A DNA stretch of 64,000 nucleotides from Candidatus Goldiibacteriota bacterium HGW-Goldbacteria-1 (GTDB taxonomy: Bacteria > Oederibacteriota > PGYV01), in NCBI GenBank assembly GCA_002839855.1, contig PGYV01000003.1, positions 96,450 through 160,449 of the forward strand, read 5' to 3'. Each line of letters starts with the position of its first letter. Within the stretch, counting starts at the first letter, position 1. Shown in pieces: positions 50,467 to 61,875 of this stretch. The notes under the pieces were generated by a model, which was not told the origin of the DNA, did no database searches, and saw nothing but the letters and a program-made list of their open reading frames with translations. The position numbers and the translations under genes are program-made.

Positions 50467-51733
50467 AAATGGAATAGTGGTTGACCCTGCAAATAAGATA
50501 GAGGAAAAACTTGATGTATTTGTGGCCAACGGAAAGATATTTAAAATAGGGCGCAATATTTCGGACCGCGACGCGATGATAATTGACGCGAAAAACTGCA
50601 TTGTGACGCCGGGCTTTATTGACATGCACACGCACTTCCGCGAGCCGGGTTTTGAATATAAAGAAACAATTGAATCGGGTTCGCGCGCGGCGGCAAAGGG
50701 CGGATTTACAACTGTTGCCTGCATGCCCAACACGTCGCCCGCCATTGACAGCCAGGCGCTGGTGGAATTTATTAATTTAAAATCCAAGCAGGTGGGGCTT
50801 ATTGATGTTTATGCCATTGGCACCATTACAAAAGGAAGGGAAGGAAAAGAACTTGCCCCGATAGGAGAACTTGTAAAAGCAGGCGCGGTTGCAATATCCG
50901 ATGACGGCAGTTCCGTTATGAACGCGGAAATCTTAAGGCGCGCCCTTGAATACGCGAAGATGTTTAATATTCCCGTAATAGAACACTGCGAAGACCCGGA
51001 TTTAGCCGGCGAAGGCGTAATGAACGAAGGTTACTATTCAACGCTTCTTGGCTTAAAAGGAATCCCAAAAGCCGCGGAAGAAGTAATTGTGGCGCGCGAT
51101 ATTCTGCTGGCGCGTGAAACGGGCGGAAGGCTTCACATTGCGCACGTATCCACAGAAGGTTCCATAGAGTTAATCAAGTGGGCGAAAAAACAGGGGTTAA
51201 ATGTTACTGCTGAAGCCGCGCCGCACCACTTCTCGCTTGATGAATCAACGCTGAAAGAGTACGACACAAATTTTAAAATGAACCCGCCTTTGCGCACAAA
51301 AGAAGATGTTAAAGCCATAAGAAAAGCGCTGAAAGATAACGTGATAGAAGTGATAGCCACAGACCACGCGCCGCACGCGGAAGTGGACAAACGGGTGGAA
51401 TTTAACACCGCGGCGTACGGAATAGTGGGGCTGGAAACGGCTTTCCCGCTTATATGCGAATACCTTATAAGGCCCGGTGTTTTATCGCTGTCCCAGGCAA
51501 TTGCAAAGATAACGGTTAATCCCGCGCAGGTACTTAACCTTAAAAAAGGCACTTTAACAATGGATCAGAACGCGGACATAGTGGTGGCAAACGTGGATAA
51601 AGAGGTAAAGGTTACAAGGGAATTCTTTGCGTCCCGCTCCACCAATTCTCCGTTTATCGGAAAGACACTTCATGGCAGCGTGGAATATGTAATTAAAAAA
51701 GGCAAAATTATATATCAGAATGCGCAGGCATAA
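50450..51733 (+). CDS. pyrC: Dihydroorotase
   Basis: PyrC closes carbamoyl-aspartate to dihydroorotate. The 427-residue protein is of the class I (long) type: metal-binding His60 and His62 in GFIDMHTHFREPG, the GGFTTVACMPNT segment, further metal ligands in VIEHCED and IAHVST, and the catalytic Asp in ATDHAPH. A GGAGG-like site (GGCGGAGG) lies inside the end of pyrB. The overlap indicates tight coupling of the two steps. Confidence 0.97.
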   Translation: MKLLIKNGIVVDPANKIEEKLDVFVANGKIFKIGRNISDRDAMIIDAKNCIVTPGFIDMHTHFREPGFEYKETIESGSRAAAKGGFTTVACMPNTSPAIDSQALVEFINLKSKQVGLIDVYAIGTITKGREGKELAPIGELVKAGAVAISDDGSSVMNAEILRRALEYAKMFNIPVIEHCEDPDLAGEGVMNEGYYSTLLGLKGIPKAAEEVIVARDILLARETGGRLHIAHVSTEGSIELIKWAKKQGLNVTAEAAPHHFSLDESTLKEYDTNFKMNPPLRTKEDVKAIRKALKDNVIEVIATDHAPHAEVDKRVEFNTAAYGIVGLETAFPLICEYLIRPGVLSLSQAIAKITVNPAQVLNLKKGTLTMDQNADIVVANVDKEVKVTREFFASRSTNSPFIGKTLHGSVEYVIKKGKIIYQNAQA

Positions 51734-51761
51734 TCTGACTTTAACTTAGGGAGAACGGCAG

Positions 51762-52928
51762 ATGGAAAAAGCGGTTTTAATGCTGGAAGACGGCACTTGT
51801 TTTGAAGGCTTGTCATGCGGCGCCGCCGGCGAAGCATACGGAGAGATTGTTTTTAATACGTCAATGACCGGGTATCAGGAAATTCTTACAGACCCGTCTT
51901 ACAAAGGGCAGATAGTTACCATGACTTATCCGGAAATCGGCAATTACGGCATTGTGGATGACGACGCGGAATCGACATGCCTTCAGGCGGAAGGTTTTGT
52001 GGTTAAACAGATGAGCAGAATAAAAAGCAACTGGCGCGCCGGAATGACGCTGGGTGCTTATTTAAAAGCGCACGGCAAACAGGCGATAGAGGGAATTGAC
52101 ACAAGGGCGCTTACAAGGCACATAAGGGATTTTGGCGCGATGAAAAGCGTGCTTTCCACGGTTGACTTTAATAAGGCGTCACTGTTAAAAAAAGTAAAAA
52201 ATTCGCCGTCCATTGTGGGCGTTGATCTGGCAAAGCAGGTAACGGTTGAAAAACCGTATAAATGGAAAGGCAGGCTGAAAGCCGTAGGAATGATGTTAAA
52301 GGAAGATCAATACGTAAGGGTGGGAAATAATAAGGTAAAGCTTAAAGTTGTGGCTTATGACTGCGGTATGAAAAATAATATTTTAAGGATACTTACGGAT
52401 TTAAACTGTGAAGTGACTGTGGTGCCCATTGACACCAAGGCTGAAACTGTATTAAAGATGAACCCTGACGGTATTTTTGTATCCAACGGGCCGGGCGACC
52501 CTTCTGCGGTGCCGTACATTGTGGAAGAATTAAAAAAACTTCTTGGCAGGAAACCAATTTTTGGAATCTGCTTTGGCCACCAGCTTTTGGCGCAGGCGCT
52601 TGGCGGAAAGACGTACAAACTAAAATTCGGCCACAGGGGAGCCAACCACCCGGTAATGGATATGCGCACAAAAAAGATTGATATAACCGTGCAGAACCAC
52701 GGGTTTGCGGTGGATATCAGGTCTTTAAAAAAGTTAAAGCATAAAGTGGAAGTAACGCACATAAACCTGAATGACAAAACAATTGAAGGCATTGAAGTTA
52801 AAAAGTTAAAGGCGTTTTCCATCCAGCACCATCCGGAAGCGTCTGCCGGCCCGCACGACGCGCGGTATATTTTCAACCATTTTATTGACCTTATGATACA
52901 GGGAAAAAAGAAAACAAATAAAAAGTAA
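51762..52928 (+). CDS. carA: Carbamoyl-phosphate synthase small subunit (active glutaminase)
   Basis: CarA releases ammonia from glutamine and passes it to CarB. The 388-residue protein has the N-terminal CarA domain (FNTSMTGYQEILTDPSY, IDTRALTRHIRDFGAM) and a class I glutamine amidotransferase domain with a complete triad: Cys270 in GICFGHQLL and His357/Glu359 in QHHPEAS. GGGAG precedes the ATG. It is paired with the carB 30 bases downstream. A second, altered carA lies at 56487. Confidence 0.97.
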   Translation: MEKAVLMLEDGTCFEGLSCGAAGEAYGEIVFNTSMTGYQEILTDPSYKGQIVTMTYPEIGNYGIVDDDAESTCLQAEGFVVKQMSRIKSNWRAGMTLGAYLKAHGKQAIEGIDTRALTRHIRDFGAMKSVLSTVDFNKASLLKKVKNSPSIVGVDLAKQVTVEKPYKWKGRLKAVGMMLKEDQYVRVGNNKVKLKVVAYDCGMKNNILRILTDLNCEVTVVPIDTKAETVLKMNPDGIFVSNGPGDPSAVPYIVEELKKLLGRKPIFGICFGHQLLAQALGGKTYKLKFGHRGANHPVMDMRTKKIDITVQNHGFAVDIRSLKKLKHKVEVTHINLNDKTIEGIEVKKLKAFSIQHHPEASAGPHDARYIFNHFIDLMIQGKKKTNKK

Positions 52929-52958
52929 AAGACACACATATTAAACAGGAGTAAACGT

Positions 52959-55900
52959 ATGCCCAAACGCAAAGATCTAAAGACAATTCTTCTTATCGGA
53001 TCAGGCCCTATTGTTATAGGGCAGGGCTGCGAATTTGATTATTCCGGCACACAGGCGTGCAAAGCTTTAAAGGAAGAAGGGTACAGGGTTGTACTCGTCA
53101 ATTCAAATCCGGCCACCATTATGACAGACCCCGAATTCGCGGACGCCACATATATCGAACCATTGACGGTTGATATACTGGAAAAAATAGTTATTAAAGA
53201 AAAACCCGATGCCATTCTGCCTACCGTGGGCGGGCAGACGGCCCTTAACCTGGCAATGGAATTTGTCAATAAAGGGTTTGATAAAAAGTATAAAGTGGAA
53301 CTGATTGGCGCAAACGCCAAGTCCATTAAAAAAGCGGAAGACAGGGAAGAGTTTAAGCAGGCGATGAGAAAAATAGGCATGGACGTGCCTAAAAGCAGTT
53401 ATGTCACCACAATGGCCGCGGCAATGAAAGCGGCGAAAGAAATTAAGTTTCCCATAATCATAAGGCCCGCGTTTACCCTTGGCGGCACCGGCGGCGGTAT
53501 TGCCTATAACGCCGCGGAATTTAAGGTAAAAGCGGACAAAGGCATGAAAGATTCGCCCGTGCACGGCGTGCTGCTGGAAGAGTCTGTGCTTGGATGGAAA
53601 GAGTATGAACTTGAAGTGATGCGGGATTTAAAAGACAACGTGGTAATAATATGTTCCATAGAAAACCTTGACCCTATGGGCGTTCATACCGGCGATTCCA
53701 TAACTGTCGCGCCCGCGCAGACCTTAACTGACCGCGAATATCAGTTCATGAGGGACGCGGCGATAAAGATAATAAGGGAAATAGGCGTGGATACCGGCGG
53801 CAGCAATATTCAGTTTGCGGTAAACCCGGAAAACGGCCGTATGATAGTGATAGAAATGAACCCGCGCGTGTCGCGTTCTTCCGCGCTTGCGTCAAAGGCA
53901 ACGGGTTTCCCGATAGCAAAAATAGCGGCAAAACTTGCCGTGGGCTACACGCTTGATGAAATTCCAAATGACATTACCAGATATACCCCCGCGTCTTTTG
54001 AACCCGCGCTGGATTATGTTGTGACAAAGATTCCCAGATTCACCTTTGAAAAATTCAAAGAGTCAAAGGACGAACTTGGCGTGCAGATGAAATCCGTGGG
54101 CGAAGCAATGGCCATTGGCAGAACTTTTAAAGAGTCTTTCCAGAAAGCGCTGCGTTCAATGGAAGTGGGCAGGTACGGTTTTGGCGCCGATGGAAAAGAT
54201 CTTGATATTTCAAAAGTTACAATGGAAGAACTTAGGAAAAAAATAGTGGTGCCAAGTTCTTTCAGGGTATTTTATTTAAAGTACGCCATGCAGAAGGGGA
54301 TGACAGATAAAGAAATTAATGAAATTACAAAGATAGACCCGTGGTTTCTGCACTACATGAGGGAAATATACGATGAAGAAAAATCTTTAACCGCGCTTAG
54401 CGTTAAAACAGGAAGGCTGACGCCGGAAAAAGCGGAAGTGATAAAAGCGGAAATAATTCAGGCAAAAAAAGACGGTTTTTCCGATGTTCAGCTTGCCTAT
54501 ATTTTCGGCATAACAGAGGATAAATTCAGGGATATAAGGACAGGCCTTGGCATAAAACCGGTTTATAAGATGGTGGATACATGTGCGTCTGAATTTAAGG
54601 CGTACACCCCGTATCTGTATTCCGCATATGATTCGGAAAATGAAAATCCCGTGTCAAAAAAGAAAAAAGGGATTATCCTTGGCGGCGGACCCAACAGGAT
54701 AGGCCAGGGAATTGAATTTGACTATTGCTGCGTTCACGGCGTGTTCGCGCTAAAAGAGCTTGGCTACGAAGTGTCCATGGTTAACTGCAATCCCGAAACC
54801 GTTTCCACCGACTATGACACATCGGACAAACTATATTTTGAACCGCTGACGATGGAAGATGTAATGGCTATCGCTGTTGAAGAAGGGCCTGACGCCGGCT
54901 TTATAGCGCAGTTTGGCGGGCAGACGCCGTTAAAACTTGCGATGCCGCTTTATAATCAGAACGTGAAAATAATGGGGACATCCCCGCTGTCAATTGACAT
55001 CGCGGAAGACAGGGAAAAGTTTGATAAGATTCTGACAAAGCTTAACATAAGCAGGCCGGAAAACGGCACCGCTTTTTCGCTTGAAGAGGCGTGGAAAATA
55101 GTAAAAAGGATAGGATATCCGGTGCTTGTAAGGCCGTCGTATGTGCTTGGCGGGCGAGGCATGGAAATTGTATATGATGACATAAGTTTTGAAAAGTATG
55201 CCAAAGAGGCTTTTATTGTATCTGAAAAGCATCCGGTTTTAATTGACAAGTTTCTGGAAGACGCAATTGAAGTGGACGTGGACTGCGTGTGTGACGGAAA
55301 AGAAGCTGTCATCTGCGGCATCATGGAACACATAGAAGAAGCGGGGATACACTCCGGCGATTCGGCGTGCGTGCTTCCGCCGTTAAGCATAAGGCAGGAC
55401 GCCATTGCAACGATAAGGGATTACACGCATAAAATGGCGCTGGAACTGAACGTTAAAGGGCTTATGAACGTGCAGTACGCTCTTCGCAACGACCACGTTT
55501 ATGTCCTGGAAGTAAATCCGCGCGCTTCAAGAACGGTGCCGTTTGTCAGCAAAGCCACGGGTATTTCCTGGGCAAAGATAGCCACAAAAATAATGGCAGG
55601 CATGACCATAAAGCAGCTTAAGGTAAAGGAAAACCTTGACCTTCCGCACATATCGGTAAAAGAGGCTGTACTTCCGTTTAATAAATTTCAGGGAGCCGAC
55701 ATTGTGCTTGGCCCGGAAATGAAATCCACCGGCGAAGTAATGGGAATAGATAAAGATTTTGGACACGCGTATTACAAGGCGCAGATAGCCGCGGGGCAGA
55801 AACTGCCGGCAGGCGGGACTGTGTTTGTAAGCGTAAAAAATAAAAATAAGCGCGACATTGTTTTTGTGGTAAAAAAGCTGCGCGACATGGGTTTTGACAT

Positions 55901-56222
55901 AATGGCAACCGAAGGTACGGCAAACGTGCTTAGGAAATACGGCATAATTGCAAAGACGGTAAAAAAGGTATCGGAAACATCGCCGAATATTCTTGACCAT
56001 ATGAAAGCGGGAAAGGTTCAGCTTATCATCAACACTCCCGTGGGCAAAGGGCCAAGAAGCGATGACTATATGATAAGGACGCAGGCGATAACGCTTGGAA
56101 TACCATATACCACCACAATGGCGGGCGCGCAGGCGGTTGTCACCGCGATAGAAGCTGCAGGCGAAGTGAAGATGTCGGTAAAATCAATTCAGGAATATTA
56201 CAAAGAAGCGCGTAAGAAGTAA
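52959..56222 (+). CDS. carB: Carbamoyl-phosphate synthase large subunit
   Basis: CarB makes carbamoyl phosphate from bicarbonate, ammonia and two ATP. The 1087-residue protein has two ATP-grasp halves, each with its metal-binding Gln/Glu/Asn set ([27 protein letters not shown] and [32 protein letters not shown]), an oligomerisation domain and a C-terminal MGS-like regulatory domain ([24 protein letters not shown]) where UMP acts in E. coli. AGGAG precedes the ATG. It is about the usual length and the partner of the carA with an intact triad. Confidence 0.97.
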   Translation: MPKRKDLKTILLIGSGPIVIGQGCEFDYSGTQACKALKEEGYRVVLVNSNPATIMTDPEFADATYIEPLTVDILEKIVIKEKPDAILPTVGGQTALNLAMEFVNKGFDKKYKVELIGANAKSIKKAEDREEFKQAMRKIGMDVPKSSYVTTMAAAMKAAKEIKFPIIIRPAFTLGGTGGGIAYNAAEFKVKADKGMKDSPVHGVLLEESVLGWKEYELEVMRDLKDNVVIICSIENLDPMGVHTGDSITVAPAQTLTDREYQFMRDAAIKIIREIGVDTGGSNIQFAVNPENGRMIVIEMNPRVSRSSALASKATGFPIAKIAAKLAVGYTLDEIPNDITRYTPASFEPALDYVVTKIPRFTFEKFKESKDELGVQMKSVGEAMAIGRTFKESFQKALRSMEVGRYGFGADGKDLDISKVTMEELRKKIVVPSSFRVFYLKYAMQKGMTDKEINEITKIDPWFLHYMREIYDEEKSLTALSVKTGRLTPEKAEVIKAEIIQAKKDGFSDVQLAYIFGITEDKFRDIRTGLGIKPVYKMVDTCASEFKAYTPYLYSAYDSENENPVSKKKKGIILGGGPNRIGQGIEFDYCCVHGVFALKELGYEVSMVNCNPETVSTDYDTSDKLYFEPLTMEDVMAIAVEEGPDAGFIAQFGGQTPLKLAMPLYNQNVKIMGTSPLSIDIAEDREKFDKILTKLNISRPENGTAFSLEEAWKIVKRIGYPVLVRPSYVLGGRGMEIVYDDISFEKYAKEAFIVSEKHPVLIDKFLEDAIEVDVDCVCDGKEAVICGIMEHIEEAGIHSGDSACVLPPLSIRQDAIATIRDYTHKMALELNVKGLMNVQYALRNDHVYVLEVNPRASRTVPFVSKATGISWAKIATKIMAGMTIKQLKVKENLDLPHISVKEAVLPFNKFQGADIVLGPEMKSTGEVMGIDKDFGHAYYKAQIAAGQKLPAGGTVFVSVKNKNKRDIVFVVKKLRDMGFDIMATEGTANVLRKYGIIAKTVKKVSETSPNILDHMKAGKVQLIINTPVGKGPRSDDYMIRTQAITLGIPYTTTMAGAQAVVTAIEAAGEVKMSVKSIQEYYKEARKK

Positions 56223-56486
56223 TTTATAAATAACGGCAGTGAAATAAAGCGTCCATTGAAGGGTGCTTAAAGATATACTTCGGGATGAACCGAAGGGAAA
56301 ATAGCGAATTAAGCAAAAGCGTAAAAAATAGCGTGTTAAGCTATAGGCAATTAAGCAGAAGCGGAAAAAATAGTTAAGGTGCTATGTTTACGCGATAGCT
56401 TAAATGCTTAAACCGCTAAAGTGCTATGTTTACGCTATAGCTTAACTGCTTAATAAACTTTATCGCTATATTTAAAGGAGCATATT
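56223..56486. repeat. Gap between the two carAB pairs, filled with degenerate direct repeats
   Basis: GTGCTATGTTTACGC(G/T)ATAGCTTAA-type 25-mers occur at 56379-56403 and 56421-56445 with one difference. A 27-base word (AATTAAGCA.AAGCG.AAAAAATAG) occurs at 56304-56331 and 56347-56373. AGCTTAA and GCTATAG recur throughout. No gene, clear promoter or terminator is seen; the ribosome site AAAGGAG lies at the end. Confidence 0.75.
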
Positions 56487-57671
56487 ATGAAGAAGAAAGC
56501 CGGTAATAAAAGCGGCGCTGACGCTGCTGCGGTTTTAATGCTTGAAGACGGCACTTTTTATAAAGGCAAATCCGCGGGATTCAGCGGGGAAGCGGCCGGG
56601 CTTATAACTTTTGACAATTCCGTGGGCGGCTATCAGGAACTTCTAACCGACCCCGCGGTAAAAGGGCACATAATCTGCATGACATGGCCGGAACAGGGAA
56701 ACACCGGGGTTAATTCCACTGATGCAGAATCGGGCGCTGTGCACGCGGCGGGGTTTGTAGCGGCGCAGATAAGCAGGTACACCAGCAGCTGGCGCGCCGA
56801 AGGGGATTTTAGAAGCTATCTTATAAAAAACAAAGTCACCGCAATTGACAGCCTTGATGTCCGCGCTATAGTCAGGCACATAATAAAAAAAGGCGAAATG
56901 GGCGCTGTGATATCCGCGGTTGATTTTGATAAAACATCGCTTCTTAAAAAAGCGCGCGCCGCCGCAAAGATAAAGATAACTGCCGTATCAACGGATAAAG
57001 AATATAAATGGGACAGCAGAAAAAAAATAAAAGGGCTTGATCTTTTCAGCAAAGAAGCGGTTTATCTTAAAGTATCGGATAATAAACGTAAATTTAAAGT
57101 GGCGGTTTTTGACTTTGGAATAAAGAACAGCACGCTTAAGATGTTCGCGTCAGCCGGATGCGAAGTAATAGTGCTTCCCGCGGATACAAAAGCGGGGCGC
57201 GTTGCGGAATTAAAGGCAGATGGTGTTTTTCTTTCAAGCGGCCCGGGCGATCCGCGTGAAATGAAAGAAATTCAGGCGCGGATAAAACAGCTTCTGGGAA
57301 AGGTTCCGGTATTTGCAACAGGGCTTGGCTGCCAGCTTATGGCATCTGCCGCCGGAATAAAAATTGACAGGATGAAAGCCGGACACAGGGGCGGCAATCA
57401 TTCCATAATAAATCTTGAAACAAAAGGCGTGGAGGTCACGTCCCAGTATCACGGCTTTGCGATAAACGCGCAGTCGCTTAAAAAGTCAAAAAGCGGTTTC
57501 AAACCCCTGCTTATTGATTTAAACGACGGCGATGTGGAAGGCATTGAGGCAAAGAAATTAAAAGCATTCGGCATTCAGTATTATCCGCAGGCAAGGCCGG
57601 GCAAACACGACGCGCCTTTTGTGTTTAACAGGTTCATTGATTACATGAAATCCGCAAAAGGGGTGAAATAA
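56487..57671 (+). CDS. carA: CarA paralogue with inactivated glutaminase triad
   Basis: The 394-residue protein aligns with the CarA at 51762 along its whole length ([32 protein letters not shown]), but each triad residue is replaced: the Cys of GICFGHQ is Gly279 (ATGLGCQ), and the His and Glu of HHPEA are Tyr366 and Gln368 (YYPQA). A cysteine at 282 is three positions away and not in the nucleophile elbow. The frame is intact and conserved elsewhere, so it is not a decaying gene. It should still dock on CarB but not split glutamine. carB2 starts 1 base after its stop. Confidence 0.9.
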   Translation: MKKKAGNKSGADAAAVLMLEDGTFYKGKSAGFSGEAAGLITFDNSVGGYQELLTDPAVKGHIICMTWPEQGNTGVNSTDAESGAVHAAGFVAAQISRYTSSWRAEGDFRSYLIKNKVTAIDSLDVRAIVRHIIKKGEMGAVISAVDFDKTSLLKKARAAAKIKITAVSTDKEYKWDSRKKIKGLDLFSKEAVYLKVSDNKRKFKVAVFDFGIKNSTLKMFASAGCEVIVLPADTKAGRVAELKADGVFLSSGPGDPREMKEIQARIKQLLGKVPVFATGLGCQLMASAAGIKIDRMKAGHRGGNHSIINLETKGVEVTSQYHGFAINAQSLKKSKSGFKPLLIDLNDGDVEGIEAKKLKAFGIQYYPQARPGKHDAPFVFNRFIDYMKSAKGVK

Positions 57672-57672
57672 A

Positions 57673-60600
57673 ATGCCAAAACGCACAGATATTAAAAAAA
57701 TAATGATAATAGGTTCCGGCCCCATCACCATAGGACAGGGATGTGAATTTGACTATTCGGGTACCCAGGCATGCAAGGCGTTAAGTGAAGAGGGGTATAA
57801 AACCATACTTGTAAATTCCAATCCCGCGACAATCATGACAGACCCGGAATACGCCGACCGTACTTACATAGAACCTGTGAACGAAGAATTTGTTGAAAAG
57901 ATTATAAAGAAAGAAAGGCCGGACGCGTTAATACCCACAATGGGAGGCCAAAGCGGGCTTAACCTTGGTTCACAGCTTTCAAAAAGCGGCATATTAAAAA
58001 AGTACGGAGTGGAACTTATCGGCGCGGATTACAACGCCATAGAAAAAGCCGAAGACAGGCTTTTGTTTAAAAACGCCATACAGAAAATAGGGCTTGATGT
58101 GCCGGAAAGCGCGTACGTGGGTACAATGGAAGAAGCCATGGCGGCGGCGAAAATAATAAAATTCCCGATAATAGTAAGGCCGGCATTCACGCTTGGCGGC
58201 GCCGGCGGTTCCATAGCATATGGCATGAAAGATTTTAAACAGAAGGCGTATTACGGCCTTAAAGCATCGCCTATATCAAGGGTGCTGCTGGAAGAGTCCG
58301 TGCTTGGATGGAAAGAATACGAACTGGAACTTATGCGCGACCATGAAGACAACGTAATTCAGATATGCAACATAGAAAATTTTGACCCTATGGGCGTCCA
58401 CACCGGAGATTCAATATGTTCCGCGCCTGCGCAGACATTTACGGCGGCGGAATGCGCGCTTATCAAGGACGCGGGAATAGACATAATGAGGGAAATTGGC
58501 GTAAACGGCGGCGTGAACATTCAGTTTGCCGTGAACCCCAAAAACGGCAAGTTAAAGGTAATTGAACTTAACCCGCGCGTGTCGCGCTCGTCTGCCCTTG
58601 CGTCAAAGGCGACAGGCTTCCCGATAGCAAGGGTCGCCACAAAACTTGCTGTGGGCTATACGCTTGATGAGGTTTTAAACACAATGACCAAAAGGACGCC
58701 CGCGTCTTCGGAACCTGACGTCGATTACGTTGTGACAAAAGTGGCAAGGTTTACCTTTGAAAAATTCAAGGACACTCCGGACATACTTGGGCCGCAGATG
58801 AAAGCGATAGGCGAAGTAATGGCAATGGGAAGGACGTTCAAGGAATCGCTTCAGAAAGCCATGCGCTCGCTTGAAACCGGAAGGTTTGGTTTTGGCGGCG
58901 ACGGCAAAGACCCGTTATTGTCATCGCTGTCTGAAAAAGACATAGCAGAAAAACTTAAACTGCCTAATTCACAGCGGCTTTGGTACATCAGATACGCGCT
59001 GCAAAAGGGCATGGGTATAAAGAAAATTAATGAAATGACAGGAATTGACCCGTGGTTTATCGCTCAGCTGGATGAACTGATTGTGCAGGAAAATAAACTG
59101 AGAAAAAAATCCATCATTAAAAGCGCGGCGTTCCCGGATGAATTAAGAAGCGCGAAAGAATCGGGATTTTCCGATGTTCAGCTTGCGCAGATGCTTGGCA
59201 CCACGCAGGATAAAGTAAGGGCGCTAAGGAAAAAGTTTGACATAAAGCCGGTTTATAAACACGCTGATACATGCGCCGGCGAATATGACGCAAAGTCGTC
59301 GTACCTGTATTCCACTTACGGCGGCGAAAATGAAAATCCGATAAACAAAATAAAGAAAAAAGCTGTTATTCTTGGCGGCGGCCCCAACAGGATAGGGCAG
59401 GGAATAGAATTTGACTACTGCTGCGTGCACGGCGTATTCGCGCTGAAAGAAGAAGGCTATGAAGTATCAATGGTAAACTGTAATCCTGAAACCGTATCCA
59501 CGGACTATGACACCGCGGACAAACTGTATTTTGAACCGCTGACTGTGGAAGACATTTTAGCCATATCTGAAGATGAAGGGAAAAAGACGGGCTTTATTGT
59601 GCAGTTTGGCGGACAGACTCCGTTGAAGCTTGCCGTTCCGCTGAAGGAAGCGGATGTCAGAATAATGGGAACATCGCCGGAGTCCATTGACAGGGCGGAA
59701 GACAGAAAAAAGTTTGACGCTGTTCTGACAGAACTTAACATTCCAAGGCCGGAAAACGGCACGGCATTTAACCTTGCAGAAGCAAAAAAGATTGTAAAAG
59801 AAATGGGTTATCCCGTTCTTGTAAGGCCGTCGTATGTGCTTGGCGGGCGCGCCATGGAAATTGTGTATGACGAAGAGTCTTTTGATAAATATGCAAAAGA
59901 GGCTTTTATAGTTTCGGAGAAATATCCCATATTGATTGATAAGTTCCTTGAAGACGCGGTGGAAGTTGATGTGGACTGCATCTGCGACGGGAAAGAAGCT
60001 TTAATCGCGGGTATTATGGAACACATAGAAGAAGCGGGAATACATTCCGGTGATTCCGCCTGCGTGCTTCCTCCGATAACTATCAGGGGTGACATGCTGG
60101 AAAAAATTAAGCAATACACAAAGGCGCTGGCGTTAAAGCTTAACGTAAAGGGGCTTATGAACGTGCAGTACGCCATAAGAAACGATATTGTGTACATTCT
60201 TGAAGCCAATCCAAGGGCGTCAAGGACAATACCTTTTGTAAGTAAGGCGACAGGCGTGGCATGGGCAAAGCTGGCGACCAAAGTCATGACAGGCAAGACA
60301 TTAAAGCAGCTTAAGGTAAAGGAAAAGCTTGACCTGCCGTATGTATCCGTAAAGGAATCCGTGTTCCCGTTCTCTAAATTCATGGGCGCCGATACCGTAT
60401 TAGGGCCGGAGATGAAATCAACGGGCGAAGTCATGGGGCTGGATAAGGATTTTGGACATGCCTATTATAAATCGCAGGTTGCCGCCGGCCAGAAAATACC
60501 TTCAAAAGGTACTGTGTTTATATCGGTAAAAAACAAAGACAAGCGAGATGTTATTTTTGTGGCAAAGAAGCTTGTGGATCTTGGATTTAAAATAGCAGCC

Positions 60601-60903
60601 ACACTTGGCACTGCAAACGCGCTGGAACAGTTTGGCATAGAAACGATAATAGTGAAAAAGGTTCATGAAAAGGGCAACAATATCATTGAAATGATAAAAG
60701 CCGGAAAGATAAACCTTATCATCAATACCCCCGCGGGCAAGGGCCCAAGAAGCGACGATTATCAGATAAGGCTGCATGCTATAAGCTTAGGGGTGCCTTA
60801 CACGACCACCATGTCAGGCGCGCAGGCGCTTGTTTATGCCATTGAATCGGTAAGTAAAAAAGAGGTAGAAGTAAAACCGCTGCAGGAGTATTATACAAAA
60901 TAG
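57673..60903 (+). CDS. carB: Carbamoyl-phosphate synthase large subunit, paralogue 2
   Basis: The 1076-residue protein is a full CarB, clearly paralogous to the one at 52959. Both ATP-grasp halves keep their catalytic sets ([57 protein letters not shown]), and the Glu and His of the carboxyphosphate site are kept in [10 protein letters not shown] and GVHTGDS. Nearby positions differ ([10 protein letters not shown] for [19 protein letters not shown] for [21 protein letters not shown] for [12 protein letters not shown]). The regulatory domain keeps a T-x-GTA site. Its only adjacent small subunit lacks a glutaminase triad, so ammonia is the likely nitrogen source. Confidence 0.95.
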   Translation: MPKRTDIKKIMIIGSGPITIGQGCEFDYSGTQACKALSEEGYKTILVNSNPATIMTDPEYADRTYIEPVNEEFVEKIIKKERPDALIPTMGGQSGLNLGSQLSKSGILKKYGVELIGADYNAIEKAEDRLLFKNAIQKIGLDVPESAYVGTMEEAMAAAKIIKFPIIVRPAFTLGGAGGSIAYGMKDFKQKAYYGLKASPISRVLLEESVLGWKEYELELMRDHEDNVIQICNIENFDPMGVHTGDSICSAPAQTFTAAECALIKDAGIDIMREIGVNGGVNIQFAVNPKNGKLKVIELNPRVSRSSALASKATGFPIARVATKLAVGYTLDEVLNTMTKRTPASSEPDVDYVVTKVARFTFEKFKDTPDILGPQMKAIGEVMAMGRTFKESLQKAMRSLETGRFGFGGDGKDPLLSSLSEKDIAEKLKLPNSQRLWYIRYALQKGMGIKKINEMTGIDPWFIAQLDELIVQENKLRKKSIIKSAAFPDELRSAKESGFSDVQLAQMLGTTQDKVRALRKKFDIKPVYKHADTCAGEYDAKSSYLYSTYGGENENPINKIKKKAVILGGGPNRIGQGIEFDYCCVHGVFALKEEGYEVSMVNCNPETVSTDYDTADKLYFEPLTVEDILAISEDEGKKTGFIVQFGGQTPLKLAVPLKEADVRIMGTSPESIDRAEDRKKFDAVLTELNIPRPENGTAFNLAEAKKIVKEMGYPVLVRPSYVLGGRAMEIVYDEESFDKYAKEAFIVSEKYPILIDKFLEDAVEVDVDCICDGKEALIAGIMEHIEEAGIHSGDSACVLPPITIRGDMLEKIKQYTKALALKLNVKGLMNVQYAIRNDIVYILEANPRASRTIPFVSKATGVAWAKLATKVMTGKTLKQLKVKEKLDLPYVSVKESVFPFSKFMGADTVLGPEMKSTGEVMGLDKDFGHAYYKSQVAAGQKIPSKGTVFISVKNKDKRDVIFVAKKLVDLGFKIAATLGTANALEQFGIETIIVKKVHEKGNNIIEMIKAGKINLIINTPAGKGPRSDDYQIRLHAISLGVPYTTTMSGAQALVYAIESVSKKEVEVKPLQEYYTK

Positions 60904-60927
60904 CTTAAATTTATCAAAAGAGGAAAA

Positions 60928-61695
60928 ATGAAAAATTCAGGGGAAGTGGTTTTTAATAAAAATACAGGTGAAGGGCTTTATCACATGAGGCTTGCGGTTA
61001 AAAAGAAATTTAAAGCCTGTCCGGCACAGTTTATAAATATAAAAGTGTCTGACACCGTGGTTCCGCTTCTGCGCAGGCCGTTTTCCATTTTTAGCGCGGA
61101 AAACAAGGAACTGGATATTGTGTACAAGGTAATAGGGGAAGGCACAAGGCTTTTGTCAGAAAAGAAAAAAGGCGATGTGCTGGATTTTATAGGCCCGCAG
61201 GGCAATACTTACCCTGTGGATTTAAAGGATAAAAAGTCAAAAATAATTATCATAGGCGGGGGCACAGGCGCGGCATCCGTACATTTTCTGGCGCAGGAAT
61301 TAAAAAAGAAGAAAAGAAAATTCACGCTTATTCAGGGCGCCCGGAATAAAAAACTGATTGTGGCTGACAAAGAGTTCAAAAAACTTGGCTGCCTTTTTGC
61401 CACTGAAGACGGTTCGCTTGGCACAAGGGGATACGTGACTGATGTTCTGAAAAAAGAACTGGCGCCAAACGCGGTAATTTACGCGTGCGGCCCGGAAGGC
61501 ATGATAAAAGCCATTAAGGAAAAAATTAAGGGAATGGATGATATTAAGTTTTACGCCTCTTTTGAAGCGTACATGGCGTGCGGTATTGGCGCGTGCATAA
61601 GCTGCGTAATACCCGTAGGTATCCCCGATAATTTTGTATATAAAAGGGTGTGCAAGGAAGGGACAGTTTTTGATGTAAGTGAGGTAGTGCTTTAA
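60928..61695 (+). CDS. pyrK: Dihydroorotate dehydrogenase electron-transfer subunit
   Basis: PyrK carries FAD and a 2Fe-2S cluster and passes electrons from the PyrD catalytic subunit to NAD+. The 255-residue protein shows the FAD-binding RRPFSIF, the NAD-binding GGGTGAAS and CGPEGMIKA, and the C-terminal cluster cysteines in MACGIGACISCVIPV and RVCKEG. It lies downstream of carB2 by 24 bases with an AGAGG site. The gap of 217 bases to pyrD is unusual for a coupled pair and contains an inverted repeat. Confidence 0.95.
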   Translation: MKNSGEVVFNKNTGEGLYHMRLAVKKKFKACPAQFINIKVSDTVVPLLRRPFSIFSAENKELDIVYKVIGEGTRLLSEKKKGDVLDFIGPQGNTYPVDLKDKKSKIIIIGGGTGAASVHFLAQELKKKKRKFTLIQGARNKKLIVADKEFKKLGCLFATEDGSLGTRGYVTDVLKKELAPNAVIYACGPEGMIKAIKEKIKGMDDIKFYASFEAYMACGIGACISCVIPVGIPDNFVYKRVCKEGTVFDVSEVVL

Positions 61696-61716
61696 AGACT
61701 GAGGGACGGAAGGTCA

Positions 61717-61875
61717 GAGGGACAGAGGGACGGAAGGGTGGTTTATAACTGGTAGGCGCACCTTTGGGGTGCGGCAGTTAAGTAGTTTTTTAGATCCTGT
61801 AGAGACAAGTTTACGAGCGGAAGTGTCAGCGGAAAGGTTAGAAGGTCGGAAGGTTTTTCCGTCCCTCTGTCCCTC
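61717..61875. repeat. 19-bp perfect inverted repeat between pyrK and pyrD
   Basis: GAGGGACAGAGGGACGGAA (61717-61735) is the exact reverse complement of 61857-61875, with 121 bases between. Both arms belong to longer purine- or pyrimidine-rich runs of GGGAC/GTCCC words (61701-61737; 61857-61892), the second of which contains CTCCGTGCATC as at 8685-8700. Transcribed RNA could form a long stem here inside the operon. Confidence 0.85.

Noticed and set aside
53039-53564. Reverse-strand frames opposite carB
   Set aside because: Shadows of a strongly conserved gene, with no ribosome sites.
56487-57671. carA2 as a decaying pseudogene
   Set aside because: The frame is full length, surface and domain motifs are kept, it is coupled to an intact carB2, and all three triad changes are clean substitutions. 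Decay would be expected to leave stops or frameshifts.
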